Of a stretch of DNA of 64,000 bases, positions 26,909-36,256 are shown in pieces (positions within the stretch are counted from its first letter, which is position 1; each line of letters opens with the position of its first letter). Origin of the DNA: Lunatimonas salinarum (GTDB taxonomy: Bacteria; Bacteroidota; Bacteroidia; Cytophagales; Cyclobacteriaceae); contig NZ_JACVCV010000004.1 of NCBI RefSeq assembly GCF_017811155.1, positions 308,025 through 372,024 of the forward strand, in the 5' to 3' direction. The position numbers and the translations under genes were made by a program. Below the pieces are notes generated by a model. The model was not told the origin of the DNA, did no database searches, and worked only from the letters and a program-made list of their open reading frames with translations.

Positions 26909-29900
26909 ATGAACCGTACCAATCCCAACAACCCTCTCCAAAAGAGCTCACTAGGATATGCCAGGTTTAAGCAGCAAAATCTATCTGGACTAAAAAAGGG
27001 CGCAACCTGCTTTCTAGTACTGGAGACAAACCCCGCATTTTGGAAGGCTATAGGTATTAACTCGGAGAAATCCACCCAGCTGGAAACGATTAAACCTGAA
27101 CATGAATTTCCTTGGACAGTACTCAATTATGTAGTTCAAAATCCGTCCCAGGAATCGTTCAACGAGGTGTTTTTCGTTTCGCTAAATAAGTGGTTTAGGT
27201 ATGAATCCACGATTTTGGAGGATACTGAAATATCCGTACTGCTGATGGATATCACCTCTCAAAAACAGGCGCAAAAAGATTACGAAGGATTTGCCAAAGG
27301 CAACCTAGATTTCCTTTGCATTATAGACCAAGCCGGGCACTTTTTACGTGTAAATTTTTCGTGGGAAGAAAAAACCGGACACGCTATCGGAGACATTTTG
27401 GGAAAATCCCTGTTTGAGCTAATCCATCCGGAAGACCTCGAATCCTCCAGGGCAGCATTGGCAGCCCTAGAGGAAGAGGGAATGATTTTTAGTTTTATCA
27501 ACCGATTTCAATGCAAAAACACGAACTATATCCACCTAGAATGGCACGGTGTCCGGATCAATGAACGAGTGTATGCCTCTGCAAGGGATGTGAGCGAACG
27601 AATTAAATCGCAAGCAGAACTTCGGCATACCAAAGAGCTTCTGGAAGACGCCGGCAGGCTTGCCCATATTGGAGCCTGGGACATGGATATTGCCACCAAT
27701 CGAATCAAGTGGTCGCAGATCACCCGTGAAATCCACGAAGTAGAGTCAGATTTCGATCCCAACTTAAATTCAGGTATCGAATTCTACCAAGAAGGGTACG
27801 ACCGGTCGCGAATCAAATTTTTAGTCAAACGCGCTCTTGAAACCGGCGAGGGCTACGACGAAGTTTTTCGCATCGTCACCGCAAAAGGAAACCTCAAGTG
27901 GGTGAGATCCTTGGCCAAAGCGGAATTTAAGAACGACCAGTGTATCCGCTTTTACGGCGTGTTTCAGGATATTAATGATTCCAAAAACGCTGAAATTGAG
28001 CTAGGTCATCTGGCCAATCTTCAAAACATCTTGGTAGACATGGCATTGACCTACATCAATATGCCACCCTCCGAAGTAGGTAAATCACTTGTATGGTCGC
28101 TTAGAAAACTTGGGGAATTTAGCCAAGCGGATAGAGCTTACATATTTTCATACGACTGGGAAAAAGGCACCTACAGCAATACCTATGAATGGTGCGCAGA
28201 GGGCATCACACCCCAAATCACCACACTACAAAACGTGTCCATTTCCGATATCCAAGAGTATGCGGAAATACACCGGAGTGGAAAAGAAATACTTTGGGAA
28301 GATTCCTCTCTACTGCCTAAGAAAAGTCCCGTTCGCAAGTTAATTGAAAGCCAAAATATTCAAAGCTTCTACACCTTACCTATCCTGAGTGGCGATCAGT
28401 GCCTGGGGTTTGTAGGCTTGGATTTCGTTCAAAGAAAATACACCTATCGGGAAAGTGAGCGCATTCTATTGACTTTCCTCGCGCAGCTTCTGGTAAACAT
28501 CGAATTGAAGCATCAGACCTTGCAAGAACTGATCACGGCGCGTGAACGGGCAGAAGAAGCCAGTAAATCGAAATCTGATTTTTTGGCAAATATGAGCCAT
28601 GAAATCCGTACCCCTTTAAATGGAGTTATTGGTTTCACCGAATTGTTGCTCAGCACAACATTGGATGACATCCAACGGCAGTATGCAGCCAATGCCCACG
28701 TATCCGGAAAGTCACTTCTCGGAATCATCAATGACATCTTGGACTTTTCGAAAATCGAGGCCGGCAAGCTGGATTTGGAGATATTTGAAACCGATGTCTG
28801 GGAAATAGCGGAAGAAGCAGTAGATATCGTCAAGTACCCTGCCGGACAAAAAAACCTGGAGCTTTTACTAAACATAGATCCCGAGACTCCCCAATTCGCC
28901 TACTTTGACCCCACGCGCCTAAAGCAGATACTCATCAACCTGCTCACAAATGCTGTAAAATTCACCGAAAAAGGCGAAGTAGAACTTCGACTAAATTATA
29001 AGCAGACACCTGAAAATTCCGGCATTTTTTCATTCGCGGTACGGGACACCGGAATTGGTATCCCAAAAGAAAAGCAGGAGCGCCTTTTCACTGCTTTTAC
29101 TCAAGCAGACAGCTCCACCACTAGGAAATATGGCGGAACCGGACTTGGGCTTAGTATCTCCAATTTGCTTGCACAAAAAATGGGAGCCTCTATCAAATTG
29201 GAAAGCGAACCGGGCCAGGGATCGGAATTTTCCTTTCAGCTGGAAACCAGGATATCGCCAAGTGACGGAGAACGCGACGGTATTAACGGATCTATACAGC
29301 AGGTACTGATTATAGACGACAACGAAAACAGCAGCAAAATCACCGAACGAATCCTCAATCATTGGGGCATCCTTACTACCCGGGTTAGGAACGGATTTGA
29401 AAGTCTCAAACTGCTGAATGAAAAAGATCGGTTTGACTTGGCTATTGTAGATTACCACATGCCATTTCTAGATGGACTTGAAACCATCGAAATCATTCGA
29501 GAGAAAATGCGAATAGGAAACGAAGAATTACCCGTGATTTTGGCACATAGTCCATTGGATGATGTGGATCTTAAAGCTGCGTGTAATCGGCTGGATATAT
29601 CCCACTGCTTCGTGAAGCCCATCAAATTCCACACACTTCGCACCTTAATCGAATCCGTGGGGTCTGATGGTGATGCAGGCAAGCATAATAGCAAACTGCA
29701 GCCCGAAATCAATAACTCCGGATCCTCCAAGGTAATTCTCATTGCCGAAGACGTTCCCATGAATAAACTGCTGGCAAAAACCTTTCTAAGCAGAATGATA
29801 CCGGATGCCAAAATCTTGGAAGCAAACAATGGCGTAGAGGCGCTACAAATCGCTCAAAACCAGGTTGTCGACCTCATTTTAATGGACGTAAACATGCCGG

Positions 29901-30496
29901 AAATGGACGGTATAGAAGCCACTCAACAGATTCGTGCACTACCAAACAAAGGTGCTTCAACCGTTCCGATTATCGCACTTACCGCTACTGCACTTACCGA
30001 GGAAAAAGAGCGGTGTCTCCAAGCTGGAATGGATAATTTCCTTACAAAACCCATTAAACAAGACGACCTGTACACCTTCATCATCCGGTATTTATTCCAA
30101 GAGAATATAAACGATAAAGCCTTGGAAGGTACCGAGGAATTGGAAAGATTTAATAAGATTAGTCTGCTCAAAAGTATCAATGGAGACTTGCGCATTTACC
30201 AACTTATGCTTTCTTCATCAATAGAACTTGGAAGGGAGTTAGCCGATTTAAGTGAACTCATACATCGGAAAAACTTCGAAGCGGCCATACAACTGGCCGG
30301 CTTTATAAAAGAATCTACTGAAGCAATGTACTTTTGCAACCTGACAAACTTCATGAACCAGTTGATTGGACTCTCCACACCGGACTGGGATGTGATGGAG
30401 AAGCTAGCGGCTGAGATCGATAAAGAATGGAAACAACTAAAGCCGAAGTTAATTTACGAGTTGAGCGAACACCCTCAAATCGGACAAGGAGTTTAA
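26909..30496 (+). CDS. Soluble multi-PAS/GAF hybrid histidine kinase with two receivers and an Hpt-like tail lacking its histidine
   Basis: 1195 residues with no membrane helix. Order: a divergent N-terminal PAS-like part (30-115), PAS (125-230), PAS with PAC (240-360), GAF (370-535), HisKA with SHEIRTPLNG and His564, HATPase with NLLTNAVKF, VRDTGIGIP and YGGTGLGLSI, receiver 1 (797-915, Asp848 in VDYHMP), receiver 2 (940-1060, Asp993 in MDVNMP), then a helical tail (1080-1180) shaped like an Hpt domain. In that tail the expected phosphoacceptor His is replaced in LAGFIKES (Gly1131). It is probably a cytoplasmic phosphorelay kinase whose final transfer goes elsewhere. It precedes a related PAS protein by 86 bp, and the PAS at 240-360 is closely similar to one in that neighbour. 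Confidence 0.88.
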   Translation: MNRTNPNNPLQKSSLGYARFKQQNLSGLKKGATCFLVLETNPAFWKAIGINSEKSTQLETIKPEHEFPWTVLNYVVQNPSQESFNEVFFVSLNKWFRYESTILEDTEISVLLMDITSQKQAQKDYEGFAKGNLDFLCIIDQAGHFLRVNFSWEEKTGHAIGDILGKSLFELIHPEDLESSRAALAALEEEGMIFSFINRFQCKNTNYIHLEWHGVRINERVYASARDVSERIKSQAELRHTKELLEDAGRLAHIGAWDMDIATNRIKWSQITREIHEVESDFDPNLNSGIEFYQEGYDRSRIKFLVKRALETGEGYDEVFRIVTAKGNLKWVRSLAKAEFKNDQCIRFYGVFQDINDSKNAEIELGHLANLQNILVDMALTYINMPPSEVGKSLVWSLRKLGEFSQADRAYIFSYDWEKGTYSNTYEWCAEGITPQITTLQNVSISDIQEYAEIHRSGKEILWEDSSLLPKKSPVRKLIESQNIQSFYTLPILSGDQCLGFVGLDFVQRKYTYRESERILLTFLAQLLVNIELKHQTLQELITARERAEEASKSKSDFLANMSHEIRTPLNGVIGFTELLLSTTLDDIQRQYAANAHVSGKSLLGIINDILDFSKIEAGKLDLEIFETDVWEIAEEAVDIVKYPAGQKNLELLLNIDPETPQFAYFDPTRLKQILINLLTNAVKFTEKGEVELRLNYKQTPENSGIFSFAVRDTGIGIPKEKQERLFTAFTQADSSTTRKYGGTGLGLSISNLLAQKMGASIKLESEPGQGSEFSFQLETRISPSDGERDGINGSIQQVLIIDDNENSSKITERILNHWGILTTRVRNGFESLKLLNEKDRFDLAIVDYHMPFLDGLETIEIIREKMRIGNEELPVILAHSPLDDVDLKAACNRLDISHCFVKPIKFHTLRTLIESVGSDGDAGKHNSKLQPEINNSGSSKVILIAEDVPMNKLLAKTFLSRMIPDAKILEANNGVEALQIAQNQVVDLILMDVNMPEMDGIEATQQIRALPNKGASTVPIIALTATALTEEKERCLQAGMDNFLTKPIKQDDLYTFIIRYLFQENINDKALEGTEELERFNKISLLKSINGDLRIYQLMLSSSIELGRELADLSELIHRKNFEAAIQLAGFIKESTEAMYFCNLTNFMNQLIGLSTPDWDVMEKLAAEIDKEWKQLKPKLIYELSEHPQIGQGV

Positions 30497-30582
30497 AAAA
30501 GAAACCGGCCACATGGCCTAGATAAACAGATAAAAGCCGTACCTTTCTATTTAGAGTGCGCATTCTTTTCCTTCTGTTGATT

Positions 30583-33069
30583 ATGGAAGCATTTAGTATC
30601 CTAAACATTCATTTACCGCTAAAATTTTTAAACCGTATGGGTTACGGAATGCTGCTGGTAGAAATGAACGGCGTAATTACCCTTTCTGATCCACTTGCCC
30701 TGAAGTATTTAGCCCCTACAAAAAGAACCTTGGTTGGCCAATCTATTTCGAAGGTGTTTCCAAAACCGTGGGCTGACAGGATATTAACCCGTATGCAGGA
30801 AACCCCGAGTAAAAACTTCGAACAGACGCTTAAGATCCCCTCTGAAAATGGCGCTGCCTTTCTAAATGCTAGTTGGGAGACTACACCAGAAGGATATTGG
30901 GTATTTCTATGGCAGGAAGTGACCGAAAAGAATAAAGGTTACATAGAATCTATTTTGGCTGCGCTTCCAGACTTGTTTTTTATTATCGACCACGAGGGCA
31001 GGTTTTTAGAGACAAAGCCAACCCAGATAAACGAACTCGCTTTTCCCTTAGAGCACTTTATGGGAAAATACATACGGGAAGTTTTCCCAACCTCTTTGGC
31101 TGAACCGATGCTAAACAGCATTACCTCCTGCCTGAAAGGCCAAGAGGTCTGTTCCCTTCAATATCAGCTACCCATCGATGGAGTTACCCGTGATTTTGAC
31201 GCGCGGTTTTCACCATTTGGTACAGACCGTGTCATCGTCTTGGTCAGAGACATTACGGCCACCAAGGAAACCGAAAGGAGCCTGATAAAAACCAAAAACT
31301 TTTTGGAGCAAGCCGGGCAAATGGCCTTAGTGGGGGCTTTCGAGTACTTTCCTGCCACAAAGCAGCTAAATTGGTCAAAAGCTACCAGACAAATCCACGA
31401 GGTTCCAGAAGATTTCCGGGAAAATCTTGAAAATGGGCTGGAATTTTTCGAAGAGGGTAGTTATCGAGAGGAAGTGATAGCGGCGATGGATACGGCTATC
31501 AATTCAGGTATGCCGGTTGACTTGGAAACTAAAATCAGGACCTATACAGGCACCCAAAAATGGGTGCGGATAAAGATCAATTCCGAAGCTGACAATGGAC
31601 AATGTGTCCGGATATACGGAATCGTACAAGACGTAACCGAACGAAAAAAAAGGCTGGAAAACCAGCAGCAGTTTATCAAAGAAGCACCTTCCGCTATTGC
31701 CATGCTTGACACGGAGATGCGCTATATGGCCTACTCAAAAAAATGGCTGGAAGATTACCAAATTACCGACGAAAACCTGCTGGGCAAATCGCATTATGAG
31801 ATTTTTCCGGAGATCGGAAAGGAATGGCGTGAATTTCACGCCCAAAGTCTCCAAGGGAAAAGCTTTGGCCGGGATCAAGACCGGTTCGAGCGGGCCGACG
31901 GTTCTGTCAATTTCATGAAATGGCGGATAAATCCTTGGTATGACGGGGACAAAATCGGAGGAATCATCATGCTGACCGAGGATGTGACCAAAGAAAAACT
32001 AGCTCTTGCCAATCAACGGAAGCTCAGCAAAATAGTCGAGGAATCCTTCAATGAGATTTACCTCTTCGATCGGAATTTGACTATAATCAATGCCAATAAA
32101 GCAGCGATCAAAAACCTAAAATACAGCGATGCGGAACTTACCAATAGGAAGCTAACGGACTTGATGCCAGATATCGAAATCGAAGATTTCAGTTCGCGGT
32201 ACCTAAAACCCCTCCTCGAACAGGAAGATCTCAGCATTAATCTGGAAACGATTTACCAACGCAAGGACGAGACCATTTATCCGGTAAAGATAAATTTGAA
32301 AAGACTGGTTGTAGATGACGAGGAGTATTTTGTTGCTATTGGATTAGACATCTCTGAGCGTGTCCGCCACCTTGCGGCTATCGAAGAGCAAAACCGTATC
32401 CTGAAGGAAATCGCTTGGATGCAATCCCATGTAATGAGAGCGCCACTTTCCCGAATGATGATGCTGCTTTCCCTTCTTGAAAACAAGGACATTGTCTATG
32501 AAGAAAATGACCTTTTGAAAAGCCGGGAAGAAGTCATCGCGTCTGTGCAGGAAACGGCCCAAGAAATCGATAGGATCATCACCGACATTTCCCAGAAGAC
32601 AATTATACTAGACCCTTCCTTTGAACAGGCCACTCCGGTAAAAACGCCAAAGCACCGAGCTGAAAGTTTAGAAACAGCGCTTTGGATCATCGATCAAGAT
32701 GAATTGAGTCAACTGGTTAACCGCTATGCGGTGATTCAACAGGATATATCAGAGCGACCACGGCAGTTTCACGATTCTGAAGTTGCTTGGCAAACGTTGC
32801 TCTCAGAAAATCAATCAGGTAAATCCCTCCTGGTACTTTTAGACCTTGACACGCATTCACAGGGAAAAACAGATTGGTTTAAAGCCCTTAAATCCATCCA
32901 AATACACGCAGACCTCACGGTAATAACCATGAACGAGAGCGGCGAAAAAGGCGCCGAATCCAAGTGGAAAGGGCATCCCTTCATTCTCAGCCATGTCTCC
33001 AAACCCCTCAAAAAAAAGCAGATAGCCCATATTCAAGCCATCATGGATAAAAAGAGGGACATAACCTAG
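30583..33069 (+). CDS. PAS protein with kinase-type phosphoacceptor helix but no ATPase domain, ending in a receiver-like domain
   Basis: 828 residues from the ATG at 30583; an upstream GTG at 30556 would add nine hydrophobic residues. There are at least four PAS units (about 12-115, 118-230, 236-360 and 365-475) and a fifth at 480-595. A helix with IAWMQSHVMRAPLSRMM (His616) matches the DHp phosphoacceptor of Bacteroidota kinases, but no N, G1 or G2 box of a HATPase follows. Instead residues 695-820 look like a receiver: acidic pair near Asp704, Asp754 in VLLDLD and Lys807 in SKP. It cannot phosphorylate itself and may receive phosphate from, or inhibit, the adjacent hybrid kinase. A near-promoter TACCTTTC lies at 30540-30547. 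Confidence 0.8.
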   Translation: MEAFSILNIHLPLKFLNRMGYGMLLVEMNGVITLSDPLALKYLAPTKRTLVGQSISKVFPKPWADRILTRMQETPSKNFEQTLKIPSENGAAFLNASWETTPEGYWVFLWQEVTEKNKGYIESILAALPDLFFIIDHEGRFLETKPTQINELAFPLEHFMGKYIREVFPTSLAEPMLNSITSCLKGQEVCSLQYQLPIDGVTRDFDARFSPFGTDRVIVLVRDITATKETERSLIKTKNFLEQAGQMALVGAFEYFPATKQLNWSKATRQIHEVPEDFRENLENGLEFFEEGSYREEVIAAMDTAINSGMPVDLETKIRTYTGTQKWVRIKINSEADNGQCVRIYGIVQDVTERKKRLENQQQFIKEAPSAIAMLDTEMRYMAYSKKWLEDYQITDENLLGKSHYEIFPEIGKEWREFHAQSLQGKSFGRDQDRFERADGSVNFMKWRINPWYDGDKIGGIIMLTEDVTKEKLALANQRKLSKIVEESFNEIYLFDRNLTIINANKAAIKNLKYSDAELTNRKLTDLMPDIEIEDFSSRYLKPLLEQEDLSINLETIYQRKDETIYPVKINLKRLVVDDEEYFVAIGLDISERVRHLAAIEEQNRILKEIAWMQSHVMRAPLSRMMMLLSLLENKDIVYEENDLLKSREEVIASVQETAQEIDRIITDISQKTIILDPSFEQATPVKTPKHRAESLETALWIIDQDELSQLVNRYAVIQQDISERPRQFHDSEVAWQTLLSENQSGKSLLVLLDLDTHSQGKTDWFKALKSIQIHADLTVITMNESGEKGAESKWKGHPFILSHVSKPLKKKQIAHIQAIMDKKRDIT

Positions 33070-33070
33070 T

Positions 33071-33679
33071 CTATTTCCGCTTTATTACATAGTTTTTTAT
33101 TGGGTTTTGCATCACCGCACGCTGTAATTTGCCTCCTTTGTATTCGTAACGATTTCGGTTTCCATTTGCCAGCGACTCGTAGCCCCCATCTTCCACTTTG
33201 TACACCTCCCCAAATACACCGTAATTCTCCGCCAGCATCCGATCGGTCTCCATGGGTTCTTCGAAAAACAACCGAACGGCACTATAATTCACCTCCTCAG
33301 AAATCTCGTCCTTGAATTCATATTTATAGGACTTGGCATCCACCTTGTACACGCTGCCCTCCCGCCAGACCCTAGATAGAAAATCACCCCTATTTGTAGA
33401 CGATTCTACCCTAGAAGAGATTAGGCGGTCTCTTACATAGCTGACTTCGGTGAGGTAATCTACGTTAATCTGCCCAAACAGCCAGAAACTAACCTTTGAC
33501 GTCAATTGAAAATAGGTAGTATCTTGGACGCCCCACTTCTTTGCCTCCATCTCTCCAATCGCAAAGCCCGCAACGGTAATATCGTACCTATGGACCTCTT
33601 GGGCCATCACCGGATTTACAAAAACCACGAAAACGGTTAGCAAAAACAACAGAATAGGAGTAGGGGCTGGACGAGGCAT
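33071..33679 (-). CDS. Secreted DUF6134/DUF3108-like protein of unknown function
   Basis: 202 residues with a signal peptide ending VMAQ (about 27). The mature part is beta-rich and starts HRYDITVAGFAIGEMEAKKW, followed by DTTYFQLTSKVSFWLFGQINVDY, then FFEEPMETDRMLAENYGVFGEV and RYEYKGGKLQRAVMQNPIKNYVI. The pattern resembles outer-membrane-associated beta-sandwich families annotated DUF6134 or DUF3108 in Bacteroidota; I recognise it only by pattern and no activity is known. Stop is 1 bp from the end of the opposite PAS gene, so the two converge tightly. Confidence 0.6.
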   Translation of the reverse strand: MPRPAPTPILLFLLTVFVVFVNPVMAQEVHRYDITVAGFAIGEMEAKKWGVQDTTYFQLTSKVSFWLFGQINVDYLTEVSYVRDRLISSRVESSTNRGDFLSRVWREGSVYKVDAKSYKYEFKDEISEEVNYSAVRLFFEEPMETDRMLAENYGVFGEVYKVEDGGYESLANGNRNRYEYKGGKLQRAVMQNPIKNYVIKRK

Positions 33680-33920
33680 TTTTGGGTAGATAAGGAGCAG
33701 GTTTATGGACTTTTCGTTTCAATATAGTCCCCAGCGACCAATTTGCCAAAAATGTTGCTTCCCGATTAAATTATTGCTAACGGAACTACAGAATTGGCAA
33801 CAATCTAAATTAAAACAGGTTCAAAATAGTATGCATAACGACTATTTGCTAATTTGCGGTATGAATTCGATCGCCTACATATCCATTTCAGCCCCATTCA
33901 GCGGGGAAAGGACAGATAAT

Positions 33921-33947
33921 AAAAAAGCCCCGTTATTAGCGGGGCTT
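33921..33947 (-). terminator. Terminator of tRNA-Phe
   Basis: On the minus strand AAGCCCCG pairs with CGGGGCTT (8 bp, 7-nt loop) and is followed by TTTT. It starts 1 nt after the tRNA 3' end. Confidence 0.8.
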
Positions 33948-33948
33948 G

Positions 33949-34021
33949 TGGTGATGAGTGGGCTCGAACCACCGACTCACGGATTTTCAGTCCGATGCTC
34001 TACCAGCTGAGCTACATCACC
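33949..34021 (-). tRNA. tRNA-Phe (anticodon GAA)
   Basis: 73 nt on the minus strand. The acceptor stem pairs GGTGATG with CATCACC, with A as discriminator. D-arm GCTCAGCTGGTAGAGC, anticodon stem-loop CGGACTGAAAATCCG with GAA, and T-arm GTGGTTCGAGCCCAC are intact. The 3' CCA is not encoded (CAA follows). A -33/-7 promoter pair lies 15 bp upstream and a terminator directly downstream, so it is a one-gene unit. Confidence 0.97.
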
Positions 34022-34035
34022 TCCTTAAAGTGATG

Positions 34036-34066
34036 CAAAGGTAGGTATTTGTATGGTTTGTACAAA
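34036..34066 (-). promoter_or_regulatory. Complete Bacteroidota-type promoter of tRNA-Phe
   Basis: On the minus strand TTTG (34063-34066) is followed after 19 nt by TACCTTTG (34036-34043). This matches the phylum consensus TTTG-N19-20-TAnnTTTG. The transcript would begin about 8 nt before the mature 5' end at 34021. Confidence 0.75.
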
Positions 34067-34111
34067 TGATTTAACACGAAAATTTAGCTTGAAAAAACCA
34101 ATTTATTCACA

Positions 34112-35437
34112 ATGAGCATATTAAGTACCCTACCTTTTTTGGTATTGTTGGCTGCTGCGGGGATCATCCTTTTCCGACGGATACAGTTTATCCGGACAGC
34201 CATATTCCTCGGTAAACCGGAACTTCGGAATGACCAAAAACCCGTTCGATGGAAACTAATGGGCTTGATCGCATTAGGGCAGCAAAAGATGTTCAAACGC
34301 ATTATACCGGCCTTTTTGCACCTGTTGATCTACGTGGCGTTTGTGATCATCAACTTAGAGGTGTTGGAATTTATCTTAGATGGACTGACTGGATCACACC
34401 GCTTTTTCGCTCCTTTCCTGGGCGGTTTCTACTCGGTGGCCATGAATATATTTGAGTTCTTGGCAGTTGCAACCCTTTTTTCTTGTGTGGCATTTCTAGT
34501 TAGACGCAACATTACGAAGGTACCACGTCTTACCATGAACGAACTGAGAGGCTGGCCGGCCTTAGACGCCAACCTGATCCTTTTTATTGAAATTGTGCTC
34601 ATGGTAGCGATCTTGACCATGAACGCAACCGATCAGCTGCTTGCCCAACGGGGAGTAACCGGTTACATACTGCTTGATGGACTGATGTTTAGTACTTTCC
34701 TCCACCCACTATTTGAGGGTATGGGTGAAAATGCACTCATCATGACCGAGCGGTTCGCTTGGTGGTTTCACATCATTGGTATCTTGGCTTTTGCCATCTA
34801 CGTGAGCTACTCCAAACACCTTCATATCTTTTTGGCATTCCCCAACACCTGGTATTCCAACCTCAACCCGAAAGGCAAAATGAAGCATATGGATGAGGTA
34901 ACCAAAGAGGTAAATCTCATGTTAGGCCTTGGAGAATCTTCCACCGAGGAGCCTGCCGAGGTCAGCCGCTTTGGTGCCAAAGACGTTGTTGACTTGAGTT
35001 GGACCAATTTGATGAATGCTTTTGCTTGCACAGAATGTGGACGATGCACCGCAGAGTGCCCTGCAAACATCACCGGGAAAAAGCTTTCTCCCCGCAAGAT
35101 CATGATGGATACCCGGGATCGTGCCGAGGAAGTGACCAAAAGCCTGCTTTCCGGAGGCCCTGGCGCAGACGATGGAAAATCCCTATTGGGCGACTACATT
35201 ACCAAAGAAGAGATCAACGCATGCACCACCTGCAATGCATGTGTAGAGGCCTGCCCGGTTAATATTGACCCCTTATCCATCATTTTGGAATTGAGACGCT
35301 ACACTTCCATGGAAGAAAACAGCAGTCCTGCCCAGTGGAACACCATGTTTCAAAACATCGAAACCAGCTTTTCCCCATGGAAATTCGCCCCAACAGACCG
35401 GTTTCGATGGGCCGATGAACTAAAGAAGAAACCTTAA
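34112..35437 (+). CDS. Membrane-bound 4Fe-4S protein (HdrD/HdrE-like electron carrier, N-terminal half)
   Basis: 441 residues. The first 240 hold about five membrane helices of a NarI/HdrE-like fold. A soluble domain has two ferredoxin motifs: CTECGRCTAECP (Cys306, 309, 312, 316) and CTTCNACVEACPVN (Cys371, 374, 377, 381). Such proteins move electrons between a membrane quinone or cytochrome and a partner with CCG cysteine-rich domains. That partner is the next gene, 24 bp downstream. Together they resemble an archaeal HdrDE or a lactate/glycolate-oxidase iron-sulfur subunit. The pair has no adjacent catalytic subunit, and its donor is not apparent. Confidence 0.88.
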   Translation: MSILSTLPFLVLLAAAGIILFRRIQFIRTAIFLGKPELRNDQKPVRWKLMGLIALGQQKMFKRIIPAFLHLLIYVAFVIINLEVLEFILDGLTGSHRFFAPFLGGFYSVAMNIFEFLAVATLFSCVAFLVRRNITKVPRLTMNELRGWPALDANLILFIEIVLMVAILTMNATDQLLAQRGVTGYILLDGLMFSTFLHPLFEGMGENALIMTERFAWWFHIIGILAFAIYVSYSKHLHIFLAFPNTWYSNLNPKGKMKHMDEVTKEVNLMLGLGESSTEEPAEVSRFGAKDVVDLSWTNLMNAFACTECGRCTAECPANITGKKLSPRKIMMDTRDRAEEVTKSLLSGGPGADDGKSLLGDYITKEEINACTTCNACVEACPVNIDPLSIILELRRYTSMEENSSPAQWNTMFQNIETSFSPWKFAPTDRFRWADELKKKP

Positions 35438-35461
35438 ATTTAACACCTAACATTCAACTCG

Positions 35462-36256
35462 ATGAGCGATACGTATGAGGTACCCACCATGGCTGAACTA
35501 GCCAGCATCGGTGAAACACCGGAGGTACTTTTCTGGGTAGGTTGTGCCGGTTCCTTTGACGAAAGGTACAAAAATGTCACGCAGTCCTTTGTGAAAATAT
35601 TAAACGCTATTGGTGTAAACTTTGCCGTGCTAGGCGAAGAGGAAACCTGCACCGGTGATCCGGCACGAAGGGCGGGGAACGAGTTTCTCTTTCAATTGCA
35701 AGCTATAAGCAATGTGCAGGTGCTCAACGGGTACGGCATCAAAAAGATTGTCACAGCCTGTCCCCATTGCTTTAACACCATAAAAAATGAATATCCGGCC
35801 TTAGGCGGGAGTTATGAGGTACTGCACCATAGCCAATTTCTGCAACAGCTTATTCAGGAAGGCAAAATAGTACTTAAAGGGGGCGGTTCCTTCCGAGGCA
35901 AAAAAATTACCTTCCACGACAGTTGTTACCTAGGAAGGGCAAACGACGTGTACGAAGCCCCAAGGGATGTGATCAAAGCCTTGGACGCAGAACTGGTAGA
36001 AATGAAGCGTTGCCGCACAAAGGGCCTGTGTTGCGGAGCGGGAGGCGCTCAGATGTTTAAAGAACCCGAGTCCGGAAAAAAAGATATCAACATAGAACGC
36101 ACCGAAGAAGCCCTGCAAACAGGCGCTAAAACCATCGCTGTAGGATGTCCCTTTTGCCTCACCATGCTTTCGGACGGAATCAAGAACAAAGAAAAAGAGC
36201 AGGAAATAAATGTGTTGGATTTGGCGGAGATCATCGTAAAGGATCAAGGGCTCTAA
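35462..36256 (+). CDS. HdrB/LutA-like cysteine-rich (CCG-domain) Fe-S protein
   Basis: 264 residues. Two CCG repeats are visible: the first begins with VGCAGSFDERY (Cys ~28) and has ETCTGDPARR and ACPHCFNTIKNEYP; the second has FHDSCYLGRANDVYEAPR, KGLCCGAGGAQMF and VGCPFCLTMLSDG. Such domains bind non-cubane 4Fe-4S clusters in heterodisulfide reductase, and ligate iron-sulfur clusters in glycolate and lactate oxidases. The ATG at 35462 is 24 bp after the membrane partner, so the two form one complex of separate chains where archaeal HdrD has one. Confidence 0.87.
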   Translation: MSDTYEVPTMAELASIGETPEVLFWVGCAGSFDERYKNVTQSFVKILNAIGVNFAVLGEEETCTGDPARRAGNEFLFQLQAISNVQVLNGYGIKKIVTACPHCFNTIKNEYPALGGSYEVLHHSQFLQQLIQEGKIVLKGGGSFRGKKITFHDSCYLGRANDVYEAPRDVIKALDAELVEMKRCRTKGLCCGAGGAQMFKEPESGKKDINIERTEEALQTGAKTIAVGCPFCLTMLSDGIKNKEKEQEINVLDLAEIIVKDQGL

